Both the position numbers and the translations under genes were made by a program. From Fervidobacterium pennivorans DSM 9078 (GTDB taxonomy: Bacteria; Thermotogota; Thermotogae; Thermotogales; Fervidobacteriaceae): a stretch of 64,000 nucleotides of DNA. Positions 1 through 9,990 of the stretch are shown in pieces. The DNA lies in assembly GCF_000235405.2 (NCBI RefSeq), contig NC_017095.1, positions 1,575,501-1,639,500 of the forward strand, in the 5' to 3' direction. Under the pieces are notes generated by a model, which saw only the letters and a list, made by a program, of their open reading frames with translations, did no database searches and was not told where the DNA came from. Each line of letters starts with the position of its first letter. Position 1 is the first letter of the stretch.

Positions 1-618
1 TTTATGTGGTTCGTATATAAATCCATTATTCCTCATCATTAGTTTAATTGATAATGGTGTTTCTTCAGATTTTGTTTCGGATAGGATTTTATGTAGTTCT
101 TTAATGTATTGAAATTCAAACTCCGAAAAGATATGTGAAGGAAGGTAAGCAACTGCCAATCCTGATTTGTTACTTTGTTTGTCATTTGCAATAATCTCTT
201 TTTCTGTCGCTATTCTTTTGTTTATTATTCTCAGAAGCGTGGAATCTACGCTGTTGTGGAGTACATTCATCCAGTGTCCTCTAACATATTCAAATGAAAG
301 CTTACAACCCAAATGCCTGACAATTTCACGAAATTGTGCGATTAGTGCTTCTTGGAATTTTTTCTCCTTAGTAGCATCAGAGTTTTTTTCACTACTATTT
401 TTTTGGTCAATTGAGATATAAATTTGATTTTTAAATGCATTTCCATAAAAGTTTCGAACCTCGGTTAAATCTGAGGCAATTACTACTCGTTCCCCTTTCA
501 ACGAACAATATAATTCCTTCAGCTTCGTTAATGCAGCCATGACAGCAAGAAGTTCCGCCTCAACGTTTTTCAACGAAGTCTCTGGACGTCTTAAACACAG
601 GTATTGGATAGTTTCCAT
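1..618 (-). CDS. RNase H-fold protein, 5'-truncated at the CRISPR array and open at the window edge
   Basis: The frame is open from an ATG at 618 to the window edge (206 codons, no stop). The ATG lies inside the last, leader-distal repeat of array 1. Three RNase H-like signatures are visible in order: an acidic helix (NVEAELLAVMAAL), a strand-Asp motif (VVIASDLTEV), and a late Gly-His...Asn-Ser-Val-Asp motif (RGHWMNVLHNSVDSTL). The usual N-terminal Asp strand (DG-S/G..) of RNase HI is missing because the frame enters the repeat. The gene therefore looks cut off at its 5' end by the array rather than starting there. RNases H cut the RNA strand of RNA-DNA hybrids; activity here is doubtful without the first Asp. 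It could also be an RNase H domain of a larger protein. Confidence 0.55.
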   Translation of the reverse strand, partial: METIQYLCLRRPETSLKNVEAELLAVMAALTKLKELYCSLKGERVVIASDLTEVRNFYGNAFKNQIYISIDQKNSSEKNSDATKEKKFQEALIAQFREIVRHLGCKLSFEYVRGHWMNVLHNSVDSTLLRIINKRIATEKEIIANDKQSNKSGLAVAYLPSHIFSEFEFQYIKELHKILSETKSEETPLSIKLMMRNNGFIYEPHK

Positions 619-3600
619 CCCTCATAGTCACTTCTAAAACGATTTTAGAACATGTTGAATGGAGAACAAGTTCAATGGTCAGGTTTCCATCCCTCATAGT
701 CACTTCTAAAACTAAATAATCCTGTCATCCTTAAACAGACTATACACAAATGTTTCCATCCCTCATAGTCACTTCTAAAACGGTTTGTAAGCGGATTCAT
801 CGGAGGATGGTATGCGTGTTTCCATCCCTCATAGTCACTTCTAAAACCTTACAATATTGGTTAACATAGATAAATATCTTCAACAAGTTTCCATCCCTCA
901 TAGTCACTTCTAAAACGGATATGATCAGAGGATCACTACTTGATAACGTATTTGTTTCCATCCCTCATAGTCACTTCTAAAACAAAGGTTCGGTATTGAA
1001 TACCGGACCACACCAAGGAAGACTATAGTTTCCATCCCTCATAGTCACTTCTAAAACTGAGGAAGGTAAGATTCTCAATGAGGATGAGCTTAGAGTTTCC
1101 ATCCCTCATAGTCACTTCTAAAACTTTTACAGTAAGGAATTATTCACAACAGTAAGTAGTTACATTGGTTTCCATCCCTCATAGTCACTTCTAAAACCCG
1201 TCAAAGAAGCGTTCTACTTTTTCGACTTGCATAAGCACGGGTTTCCATCCCTCATAGTCACTTCTAAAACCTGGAAGAAATCGCGGTTTGGTATGTTGGA
1301 GCAGTTGAAGAGTTTCCATCCCTCATAGTCACTTCTAAAACAGGTGGGTATTTAGAGGGTTTAATAAAGACTTCGGTAATTGGGCGTTTCCATCCCTCAT
1401 AGTCACTTCTAAAACTTTCTTGCTTCTCTTTCTCAATCTTTCTCATCGCTTTGTTTCCATCCCTCATAGTCACTTCTAAAACAAAAAACTAGATGTAGAT
1501 TTAGAAAAGTATGATATTTCAAGTTTCCATCCCTCATAGTCACTTCTAAAACCTCTATGCCTACGACGGAGAAAACGTCGTAGAAGTTCCACGTGTTTCC
1601 ATCCCTCATAGTCACTTCTAAAACTCAAGTCAAGGCAAAAAAATCAGCTGTACGATTGGCTGTTTCCATCCCTCATAGTCACTTCTAAAACCGGACGGTA
1701 TATGAGGGATAAAAGCGATTTCTTCAGGTACTAGTTTCCATCCCTCATAGTCACTTCTAAAACGAAAATACTTGAAGGGTTAAGAAGTTTAAAAAGTCAA
1801 AAAGCCAGTTTCCATCCCTCATAGTCACTTCTAAAACTTTCTTGCTTCTCTTTCTCAATCTTTCTCATCGCTTTGTTTCCATCCCTCATAGTCACTTCTA
1901 AAACAGTGGAAAATTCCAGGAAAGGAACAGCCAAAGCTAAGAATGTTTCCATCCCTCATAGTCACTTCTAAAACGATAGTATGGTGTTAGGAGGAAGAGT
2001 GTCGGTGGAAGTCTTGTTTCCATCCCTCATAGTCACTTCTAAAACTAAAAATGGCGAGGGTAAACTCGCCCTCGCCATGGCAATTCGTTTCCATCCCTCA
2101 TAGTCACTTCTAAAACCCTGTACAGTGACAGCGAATTAGCTTTCGTAGACAATGTGTTTCCATCCCTCATAGTCACTTCTAAAACTGTATAGGGTGTTCA
2201 GTAAAAGATATTTTGATGTTGATAGTTTCCATCCCTCATAGTCACTTCTAAAACTGGTGTTGGGAGGTAGGATGGAGATCACAGTGAGATTTGTTTCCAT
2301 CCCTCATAGTCACTTCTAAAACTGCCAAAGTCGAAAAGGAGGGCGAAAGTATGAAGATTACCGGTTTCCATCCCTCATAGTCACTTCTAAAACCTGATAT
2401 ACAAGCTATTGCAAACGAAACTTTTTACAACACAATGTTTCCATCCCTCATAGTCACTTCTAAAACGGTTGAAAACTACGGCTTGTTGTTAAATGAATGT
2501 GTAGATTTGTTTCCATCCCTCATAGTCACTTCTAAAACTGAAAACATACGGTTCGCTTGAATTTGGTCGCTACCAAGTGGAGTTTCCATCCCTCATAGTC
2601 ACTTCTAAAACTTACAAGTGATAAGACAAATCAGTTAGGTATACTCGAAGCAACGGTTTCCATCCCTCATAGTCACTTCTAAAACGAAGGTAAAATCTGA
2701 AAATTATTTTGAAGTGAAAAAGCTTGTTTCCATCCCTCATAGTCACTTCTAAAACTTTCCCACTCATCATATTTGTCTGGGTCAATCCGTTTCCATCCCT
2801 CATAGTCACTTCTAAAACCAGTTGTTGCTTGCTTTCGCCGTCCTCCTCGGGTTAAGCCCTGAGTTTCCATCCCTCATAGTCACTTCTAAAACTAACCATT
2901 CGTTAAAATACCATAGTACGAAACCTACGGTTTCCATCCCTCATAGTCACTTCTAAAACGGTGACAAAGCGCTTTTGATTATTGATTCAATGTACTCAAG
3001 AGGTTTCCATCCCTCATAGTCACTTCTAAAACTAAAACTATAAGAACGAACTATTATGATTCAGCAAAACTTTATGTTTCCATCCCTCATAGTCACTTCT
3101 AAAACAACTAGTGTGTATCCCCGGGGAAAGATAATGGAATAGTCTGTTTCCATCCCTCATAGTCACTTCTAAAACAAGTTAATAGCTTAGCGATTTGAAA
3201 CCTGCCGGATTTCTTGTTTCCATCCCTCATAGTCACTTCTAAAACGGTTGGCTCCAGCGAGAATATCGTGGTTTCCGAAAAGATGCGTTTCCATCCCTCA
3301 TAGTCACTTCTAAAACGTGTGAGTGTGACTTCAAGGGAACTCAGGTTTTTAGAACGGTGTTTCCATCCCTCATAGTCACTTCTAAAACATGGAAGTTGAA
3401 GGTGCAAACTATCAAGGCTCAAGCAACATAGTTTCCATCCCTCATAGTCACTTCTAAAACTTTACGTGGTAGAAGGTAAGAACGGGGTGTATAGGTTTCC
3501 ATCCCTCATAGTCACTTCTAAAACTTTGAAGATTTGGAGAGGGCTGTCGAGGTGAGTAATATGGGCTTGTTTCCATCCCTCATAGTCACTTCTAAAACTA

Positions 3601-5897
3601 TCATTACGATTAGTGACGTTCAACAATTAAGAGTTTCCATCCCTCATAGTCACTTCTAAAACGTTATTGAAAAGACAAATGAAGGCTACGTTGTTCGTTT
3701 AGTTTCCATCCCTCATAGTCACTTCTAAAACTACAAATTGTCCGATAAGGTTTGAATGTGCGGAATTCGAGTTTCCATCCCTCATAGTCACTTCTAAAAC
3801 TAGTAGGGGAGTTCGGCGTTTACAAACTACACAAAGAGTTTCCATCCCTCATAGTCACTTCTAAAACTGTATCTTCAAACAAGGAGGTGATTACATTGCG
3901 ATTGTTTCCATCCCTCATAGTCACTTCTAAAACTGGATCTAAACGAGGAGGAAGAAAAGCAGTTAAACCTTGCGTTTCCATCCCTCATAGTCACTTCTAA
4001 AACGATTTTTTCTGGTTTGAAAGTGATACAATCGCTGAATGGTTAGGTTTCCATCCCTCATAGTCACTTCTAAAACAAAGAACTGGTACAACATACGTAA
4101 GTGAAGATGGTAGCGTTTTCGTTTCCATCCCTCATAGTCACTTCTAAAACTCATACGAAACTGGAATAAGCATTCAAAAAATCGAAAAAAGTTTCCATCC
4201 CTCATAGTCACTTCTAAAACTTGTTGAAAGTCTGAATCCTGCAACGCTTTCCGGAAAGCTTACGTTTCCATCCCTCATAGTCACTTCTAAAACACGAAGA
4301 TACCAGAGTGTATGTAGAAGCGTACGTAAGTTTCCATCCCTCATAGTCACTTCTAAAACTTTGAAGCTTTACAAAGACGATGTTTATATTGACTTTTTCA
4401 AGTTTCCATCCCTCATAGTCACTTCTAAAACTTATTCCTAAGCCAGATGTTTCGGGTTGGAAGGGGGGAGTTTCCATCCCTCATAGTCACTTCTAAAACG
4501 GGCTATGTTTGGTTCTCTTGTGCAAGCGGCATATAGTAATTGTTTCCATCCCTCATAGTCACTTCTAAAACAGTTTTATGAAGCTGTTTTAAAGTATTTT
4601 GAGAATACCGAGTTTCCATCCCTCATAGTCACTTCTAAAACACCCCACGTCGGCGGCAGGACGTGGGGGGGTATGGGAAAGTTTCCATCCCTCATAGTCA
4701 CTTCTAAAACCAAGTTGAATGCTGTGCTATCCTGCATTAATTGGTATGATAGTTTCCATCCCTCATAGTCACTTCTAAAACACACTTCTAAGCTTCGCGG
4801 CTTTGATAGAGTCAGCGTTAGTTTCCATCTCTCATAGTCACTTCTAAAACTGGAAAAGGTTCGAGTCAACACATTTTATGGCGAACTAAAGTTTCCATCC
4901 CTCATAGTCACTTCTAAAACGGGAGGTATGATTATGGAAGAAAAAGTTCAAGTGGAAAACACAGTTTCCATCCCTCATAGTCACTTCTAAAACTATACTC
5001 ATGTCTTGTTACTCCCTAAATGCTTTATGAGTTTCCATCCCTCATAGTCACTTCTAAAACCAATCCCGAACTGAATAAAGTTTTGCCAATCATTGGTGTT
5101 TCTCGCAGTTTCCATCCCTCATAGTCACTTCTAAAACAAACGGGAGGTCGGAAAAATGTTGCAAATACCCATGAGTTTCCATCCCTCATAGTCACTTCTA
5201 AAACAAACGGGAGGTCGGGAAAATGTTGCAAATACCCATGAGTTTCCATCCCTCATAGTCACTTCTAAAACGAAGTTTTTATTTTTTTTACACACGTAAT
5301 ACACGTAATACGTTTCCATCCCTCATAGTCACTTCTAAAACGAAAACTTACTTATGTGCCCTTCCAAGCGGAGTTTGATGTTTCCATCCCTCATAGTCAC
5401 TTCTAAAACGCATTTTATAGTTGGTTTGTGAATAACTATTTAAATGGCGTGTTTCCATCCCTCATAGTCACTTCTAAAACAGGTTGAGATGAAGTTGCAT
5501 CACGATGGGGGGTTAAATTGTGAGTTTCCATCCCTCATAGTCACTTCTAAAACTATTACGTTGACGTTTAGAGATGATGTTTCAGATAGTGATGCGTTTC
5601 CATCCCTCATAGTCACTTCTAAAACTAGTTTCTCAGTTAAAGCCTGCTCCGTACAATCCAAGTTTCCATCCCTCATAGTCACTTCTAAAACCATCAACAA
5701 TCAAATCAGCAATATAAAAGAAGGAAAATTTGGTTTCCATCCCTCATAGTCACTTCTAAAACGGTGATAATAGACGTCAAAACGTACTATCCGAGTAAAA
5801 GTTTCCATCCCTCATAGTCACTTCTAAAACCCTAACCAAAGAAAAAAAATGGAGGTGTTAAACATGGGTTTCCATCCCTCATAGTCACTTCTAAAAC
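611..5897 (-). CRISPR. CRISPR array 1, 76 repeats and 75 spacers
   Basis: A 30-bp repeat recurs 76 times (starts 611, 683, 752 ... 5801, 5868) with spacers of about 33-47 nt. On the transcribed minus strand the repeat begins GTTTTAGAAGTGACTATG and ends GAGGGATGGAAAC. The leader and promoter are at the 5898 end, so the newest spacers are near 5.9 kb and the oldest near 0.6 kb. Repeats are almost invariant; the one at 4821 carries a C-to-T change. One spacer is present twice exactly (1416-1452 and 1838-1874), and one adjacent pair differs by a single base (5138-5174 and 5205-5241). The array lies downstream of the cmr operon and can feed both type III complexes through the single intact Cas6. 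Confidence 0.99.
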
Positions 5898-6345
5898 TCG
5901 TAAAACCCTCATAGATATTATACTACTATTTTTGTTAAATTTGACAGTTACATTTGTAAAAATTAAAAATCTCGTGTTTATGCGTTTTTAGGTTAATCGT
6001 GACCGGGAACTATCCCCCGAAAAAATGGCTAAATTTTGTGTGTTTACATAATCGTTACAATATGTGTTTTGGGCAAGTATTATTAGTGCGGTTTTAGGAA
6101 TTTTATTAATGATATATGAAGGTAAGTTTGGAATTCCTGGCATTTTTTGTTTGCGTTTAAAATAACCTGTATTTTTAGTTGTATTGCAATTTTATGTATT
6201 ATGGTATATGTTTTTTCGAATAAGCTGTATTTTCAAAGATTTTGGTAAATATGTTTTTCAGAATGTGAGAATGATTGTGTTACTGTTATGTTCTTTCGTG
6301 GTATGTAACAAAAAGATGTGATGTATACTAATAGTGTAATAAAAG
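5898..6345 (-). promoter_or_regulatory. Leader of CRISPR array 1
   Basis: This AT-rich non-coding stretch is homologous to the sequences preceding arrays 2 and 3. Conserved blocks include the repeat-proximal TCTTACGA-like segment, a TATAAT -10 box (5917-5922 on the minus strand), a TTGACAGTT block on the plus strand, and the CCCCCGAAAAAATG block. The similarity extends several hundred bases, to the GTGTTACTGTT ... GTAACAAA blocks near 6270-6315. Such leaders carry the array promoter and direct spacer integration by Cas1-Cas2. Confidence 0.85.
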
Positions 6346-6776
6346 CTACGTGCAAGGTGTAAATTTGTCAAGTGAGCTAAAGTAAAATGAAACTGAAGAA
6401 GAGCTCGGCAATTTACATTGCGCTTTTTTATATTGTCCAACACACCAACCGATATATTGCTGTTCGTTAATTAATATGCGCTTTATTTTGCGCTACACCT
6501 CGTGATTCTGGAACTGCCACAGATAACTTTAATGTTCATTGTTTATCCTCGGGTTTCATATTTCTTTCCCCAAGGTAGTTTTCCAAATTCAAGGTGAGAT
6601 CTTGCACCCAGGTTCCTTTAGGTTTCCTCGCGTAAAGTACAACATTGCTTTTGGCAACGGTTCGCATTACAAAGCGGACTTTCTCTCTCAAAATGCTGTT
6701 TATTGTCAGGCATGCCAAATAAGTGGATGTTTAAATTATCCTTAATTAGTTCCTTTTTAAATGTGGATGGTAGAAT
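6346..6776. other. Intergenic stretch without a convincing gene
   Basis: It lies between the array 1 leader and the cmr terminator. Short open frames of 60-70 codons exist on both strands, but none has a good ribosome binding site, a recognisable motif or an operon context. I see no tRNA and no repeat here. Confidence 0.5.
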
Positions 6777-6824
6777 AAAAAAACCCCAAGCCAGCATTGG
6801 CTGTAGAACACGCACTGGCTTGGG
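6777..6824 (-). terminator. Intrinsic terminator of the cmr operon
   Basis: On the minus strand the arms CCCAAGCCAG (6824-6815) and CTGGCTTGGG (6794-6785) can pair around a roughly 20-nt loop, and a run of T (6783-6777) follows directly. It lies about 40 bp after the cmr6 stop codon. Confidence 0.8.
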
Positions 6825-6862
6825 CATATAAGGAGTGGATTTTTAAAATGGGTTTTGGGATA

Positions 6863-7660
6863 TTAATTTTCCGTTTGTGTTTCGAATCTGCCGTATCCGT
6901 AGTTTGTTTTAGCACCTATTCCATAGAGTTTTAGCATGTTTTTGAATTCAGTTTTTATTCTATTCTTTTCTTCCTCGGTAAAGTCGTTTTCTTTGTCTAG
7001 TAGTATTGTAAATCTGTAAGTCGATGCTCCTACGACAAAGTATTGAACTGGAACAGGGTTGTACCAATCGTTTGGTGGAAAGTCTTGACCCATATAATAA
7101 GGCTGGAAATGATTGTTTATTAAGTCAATCTCAAGTCTCAAATCTCCCTGTGGAAGTGCATCAAGAAATATGACTAATCCTCGCTGATTTTCTTTTGCGT
7201 TGTTCAAATCTGTTCCGAAGATTTTTTTGTAAAGTTCTTTTGTTATTGTTTTGTCTTCTTCCATTTTTTCTAAGAGGTAATGAGCAAAAGCACCTTTTAT
7301 TGATGTTGCCGGTACAACTGGAATTCCATAGTTTCTTGATAGATGTATGCCTACATCTATTAACGACGGTAAGCCACTTCCAAGAAGTAGTTTGGTTTTT
7401 AGTTTGAATGTTCCGTCGATAAGCGTGTGTTTTTTACTATAATTTTTTACTATGTTATTTCTGCGTTCATTAAGTGATTTTATTGCCTGGTTGATTGTGT
7501 CATCAATTCTCATGTTATGGACAATCTCTTTAATTATTTCATTTTTCTGGAAATTCTCGATTATATCTTGGCGAAACTTTTTGTAGATTATTTTATCCCA
7601 ATACAAACTTTTGTTTTTCACTACCTCGTTATTTTTGTTCCCGTGCACTTGTTGAGTCAT
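6863..7660 (-). CDS. cmr6: Type III-B effector subunit Cmr6
   Basis: Cmr6 is a Cas7-like RAMP subunit that caps the crRNA 3' side of the Cmr backbone. The protein (265 aa) has the family signatures: a basic helical N-terminus, GSGLPSLIDVGIHL, the SIKGAF loop near residue 125, the NPVPVQYFVV region, and a C-terminal glycine-rich loop (GIGAKTNYGYGRF). I chose the ATG at 7660 because GGAGG lies 8 bases upstream; an in-frame TTG 15 bases earlier overlaps that site. The gene overlaps cmr5 by about 30 bases and is the last of the cmr operon before a strong terminator. Confidence 0.95.
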   Translation of the reverse strand: MTQQVHGNKNNEVVKNKSLYWDKIIYKKFRQDIIENFQKNEIIKEIVHNMRIDDTINQAIKSLNERRNNIVKNYSKKHTLIDGTFKLKTKLLLGSGLPSLIDVGIHLSRNYGIPVVPATSIKGAFAHYLLEKMEEDKTITKELYKKIFGTDLNNAKENQRGLVIFLDALPQGDLRLEIDLINNHFQPYYMGQDFPPNDWYNPVPVQYFVVGASTYRFTILLDKENDFTEEEKNRIKTEFKNMLKLYGIGAKTNYGYGRFETQTEN

Positions 7661-8009
7661 CTTCTTCACCTCCAAGGTAGATGTCGGCGTATCTTCTAAG
7701 CCATTTCACCCCCTCGAGCGCTGCATATTGTATTTTGAAGTATTTTGAGTTCTGCTCAGCAGTACCATCGATAACTTGTTGAGAAAAGTTCTCTTCACCA
7801 GTTTGTATTTGTACAAGAGTATCTAGGTGTTTTATCAGTTCATCATGTCCCTTAACCTTTAGAAAGAGTATCGTGCCATACAGACCGTTCTGGATAATCA
7901 TACTGCCTAAACCTTTAACTGTGCTAAGGTATTTGTCTTTCTTTTCTTTTGAGGATGTTTTATCTATTTCCCTTACACATTCCACAGCTTTTTTGATTAC
8001 TTCTGTCAT
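7629..8009 (-). CDS. cmr5: Type III-B small subunit Cmr5
   Basis: The product (126 aa) is a small, mostly helical protein of the Cmr5 family, which forms the minor filament (Cas11 role) of the Cmr complex along the target RNA. The segment near residues 35-45 (SMIIQNGLYGTILFL) matches the family helix that packs on Cmr2 and Cmr4. The ATG at 8009 overlaps the cmr4 stop codon (ATGA), which indicates translational coupling. The acidic C-terminus overlaps the start region of cmr6. Confidence 0.93.
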   Translation of the reverse strand: MTEVIKKAVECVREIDKTSSKEKKDKYLSTVKGLGSMIIQNGLYGTILFLKVKGHDELIKHLDTLVQIQTGEENFSQQVIDGTAEQNSKYFKIQYAALEGVKWLRRYADIYLGGEEDDSTSAREQK

Positions 8010-8890
8010 TGTCCATTCACCACCTTTAATGCAACTAATCCTTTTCCAACTGTTTCTTTTCCACCGATGTTTATAACTGCGTTGTCAATTTTGGTTTTCA
8101 GTTCGTCAAGTATATCTGAGTTGTCTGTCCCTTGTGCTTTTCTATTTGCATATAGTGTTTTTCTTGCTACGAAGTACATTACTGTGTCTTGTGGTAAGTA
8201 TTCTTCGTACCAAAGCGCTCCAGTAGCAACTGTTCCTGTGTTTTTGTCAATTTTGATTCTTGGAATGATTTCTGTCATTGTTTCAACGATTGCAGAGAAT
8301 ATTTTGTCATTCACGAGAACTATGTCGGTTTTGAGTTTGTTTTTTATGTAATCAACTGTAGCTACATTTTTTGAAATGATTTCCGCAACTTCTTTTAATG
8401 TTTCATTCTTTACCGCTTTGAATTTGAAGTCTTCAAGCATTATTTCGTTCTGTCCTTCTGCTCCTATAACGAAAGCCGTTTCATCGTCAATATTCAAATT
8501 TTGAATTTTTTCGATTAAGACTGCTTTTCCGATTTCTCTTAGGAACCTTATTAATACAAGTGGTGATGTTACCCACACGAACAGTTTTTCAAGGTGTCTT
8601 ACTGGGAAGAGTAAAATTTTCGCTTCCGAGAATGCGATTTGTCCGGGTGTTGATTCTTTGTTTTCGTCTGAAGTTGATGGATCACTGCCAAAAATGAGTA
8701 CTTCTGTTCCTTTTTCGAATGCTAGATTTGATCTGAGAGAACCTTTGATGCCTTGAATTATTGGAAAGCCTGTGGTTCTTTCTCTTTGAATTGGTAAGTC
8801 TACGATTCCAACATCCATACCTTTTCCAGCATGAATTTGTGATTCAGCATACATAGTAACAACAACTTTCTCCAAGTTTTTGTTTTCCAT
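8006..8890 (-). CDS. cmr4: Type III-B backbone subunit Cmr4 (target RNA nuclease)
   Basis: Cmr4 is the repeated Cas7-like backbone subunit that holds the crRNA spacer and cuts target RNA at 6-nt intervals. The product (294 aa) contains HAGKGMDVGIVDLPIQRE near residues 20-37. The Asp in VDLPIQRE (residue 31) aligns by motif with the catalytic Asp of characterised Cmr4 proteins, so RNA cleavage is expected. GIKGSLR follows as the RAMP glycine loop. The ATG at 8890 has AGGAGG nine bases upstream; a TTG nine bases earlier is less likely. It sits 17 bp after cmr3. Confidence 0.95.
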   Translation of the reverse strand: MENKNLEKVVVTMYAESQIHAGKGMDVGIVDLPIQRERTTGFPIIQGIKGSLRSNLAFEKGTEVLIFGSDPSTSDENKESTPGQIAFSEAKILLFPVRHLEKLFVWVTSPLVLIRFLREIGKAVLIEKIQNLNIDDETAFVIGAEGQNEIMLEDFKFKAVKNETLKEVAEIISKNVATVDYIKNKLKTDIVLVNDKIFSAIVETMTEIIPRIKIDKNTGTVATGALWYEEYLPQDTVMYFVARKTLYANRKAQGTDNSDILDELKTKIDNAVINIGGKETVGKGLVALKVVNGQ

Positions 8891-8907
8891 ACTTCCCAAC
8901 CTCCTAT

Positions 8908-9990
8908 TTATTGAATATTGGCTTTGAATTTTTCATATGTTGTATAAATGAAACTTCCAAAACCAAAAAGGTTATGCTTACTTTTTTTGATTACGTCTGT
9001 TTCTGACGGTATATTTTCAAGATAATACACGGTACCTGGCGCAACTGCATGATAAATAGGTTTTGGACGACCAAAAGCATAATCCCAACCAGAAATAACC
9101 ATCTTTTTTCCAGAAGCTATGGCAAGTATCTGAGAGCTCCCAAATTTGAGGTCAGAAGGTGCGACACCCCCATCGTATATGGCCGGGGTAATGAGCATTA
9201 TTGCTGTTTGTTCATAATCTGTGTTTTCAGGTTTGTCAAAAAGTGTTGTGGTTACTTTTTCTACACTTATTCTTGCCCATTTTTGTTTTGCCCCTAAGAA
9301 TACTCCTTCAAGTTTTTCAAGCTCTTGAACTGTCTCTTTGCTATCAGTTATCATGAAGAATCCACCGTTTTTGAATCTGTAGACATTCATCGTATAAAGC
9401 ATTGATTCTCTGACTTTTTTGTAGTCTTTTTCTAACGCAATGCCAACTTTTGATTCAATAACAAAATTCTTTGGTGAGCTCAGTTTGAAGCTTTGCCCTT
9501 GTTTGTATTTTTCGAGCTCTCTTAGTTCGATATATACTTCTTCTGCTTTTTCGATATTTATCATTTCCGGAATCCAAGCCAAGCCCTTCAATGTAAAATT
9601 TCCAACTTTTGTTTCAGCTTCAAAGTACTGCATTCTTTTGTACTGTTTCTCCTCGTTGTTCTGCTTGAGATATACATTCTTTGGTGCGGGGAAGTAATGT
9701 TTTTTCTGACCGTTTTCTTCGGAGTAAATAAACGGACCTATTAGTTTTATTTTCCCAGGGTTGTTCTCATCTCCAACGAGTTCTTGAAGTTGTTTTGGTA
9801 TATTTGGTTTTTTATGATACTGTAGCTCGATACCATGGGCTTTTAGTATCGCACTACGTATTGCTCCATAGAATGGATAAGGTGATGGATACACTGTTTG
9901 TGCATAACCGCCTGAACCAAATTGTTTGACTTCACGAAATGCTACCCATTCTTCTGGTTCGAAGTAAACAAAATAGTATTCTTTACTCAT
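8908..9990 (-). CDS. cmr3: Type III-B subunit Cmr3
   Basis: Cmr3 is the Cas5-like RAMP protein that binds the crRNA 5' handle and contacts Cas10. The product (360 aa) has the typical N-terminal pattern, with a glycine-rich segment followed by PYPFYGAIRSAIL (residues 37-49), and a C-terminal motif GWDYAFGRPKPIYHAVAPG near residues 305-325 that is common in Cmr3. The ATG at 9990 shares a base with the cas10 stop codon (TAATG) and has a GGTGG-type ribosome site, so the two genes are translationally coupled. Confidence 0.95.
   Translation of the reverse strand: MSKEYYFVYFEPEEWVAFREVKQFGSGGYAQTVYPSPYPFYGAIRSAILKAHGIELQYHKKPNIPKQLQELVGDENNPGKIKLIGPFIYSEENGQKKHYFPAPKNVYLKQNNEEKQYKRMQYFEAETKVGNFTLKGLAWIPEMINIEKAEEVYIELRELEKYKQGQSFKLSSPKNFVIESKVGIALEKDYKKVRESMLYTMNVYRFKNGGFFMITDSKETVQELEKLEGVFLGAKQKWARISVEKVTTTLFDKPENTDYEQTAIMLITPAIYDGGVAPSDLKFGSSQILAIASGKKMVISGWDYAFGRPKPIYHAVAPGTVYYLENIPSETDVIKKSKHNLFGFGSFIYTTYEKFKANIQ

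Noticed and set aside
3270-3280. Extra repeat start (GTTTCCGAAA) inside an array 1 spacer
   Set aside because: Only the first six bases match the repeat; the spacing and the rest do not.
1264-5749. Many 60-104 codon open frames with repeated FRSDYEGWK or [10 protein letters not shown] motifs
   Set aside because: They are translations of the CRISPR repeat and its neighbouring spacers; the same applies at 33876-36465.
6536-6827. Three overlapping small frames before the cmr terminator
   Set aside because: No ribosome site or family; one overlaps the terminator hairpin.
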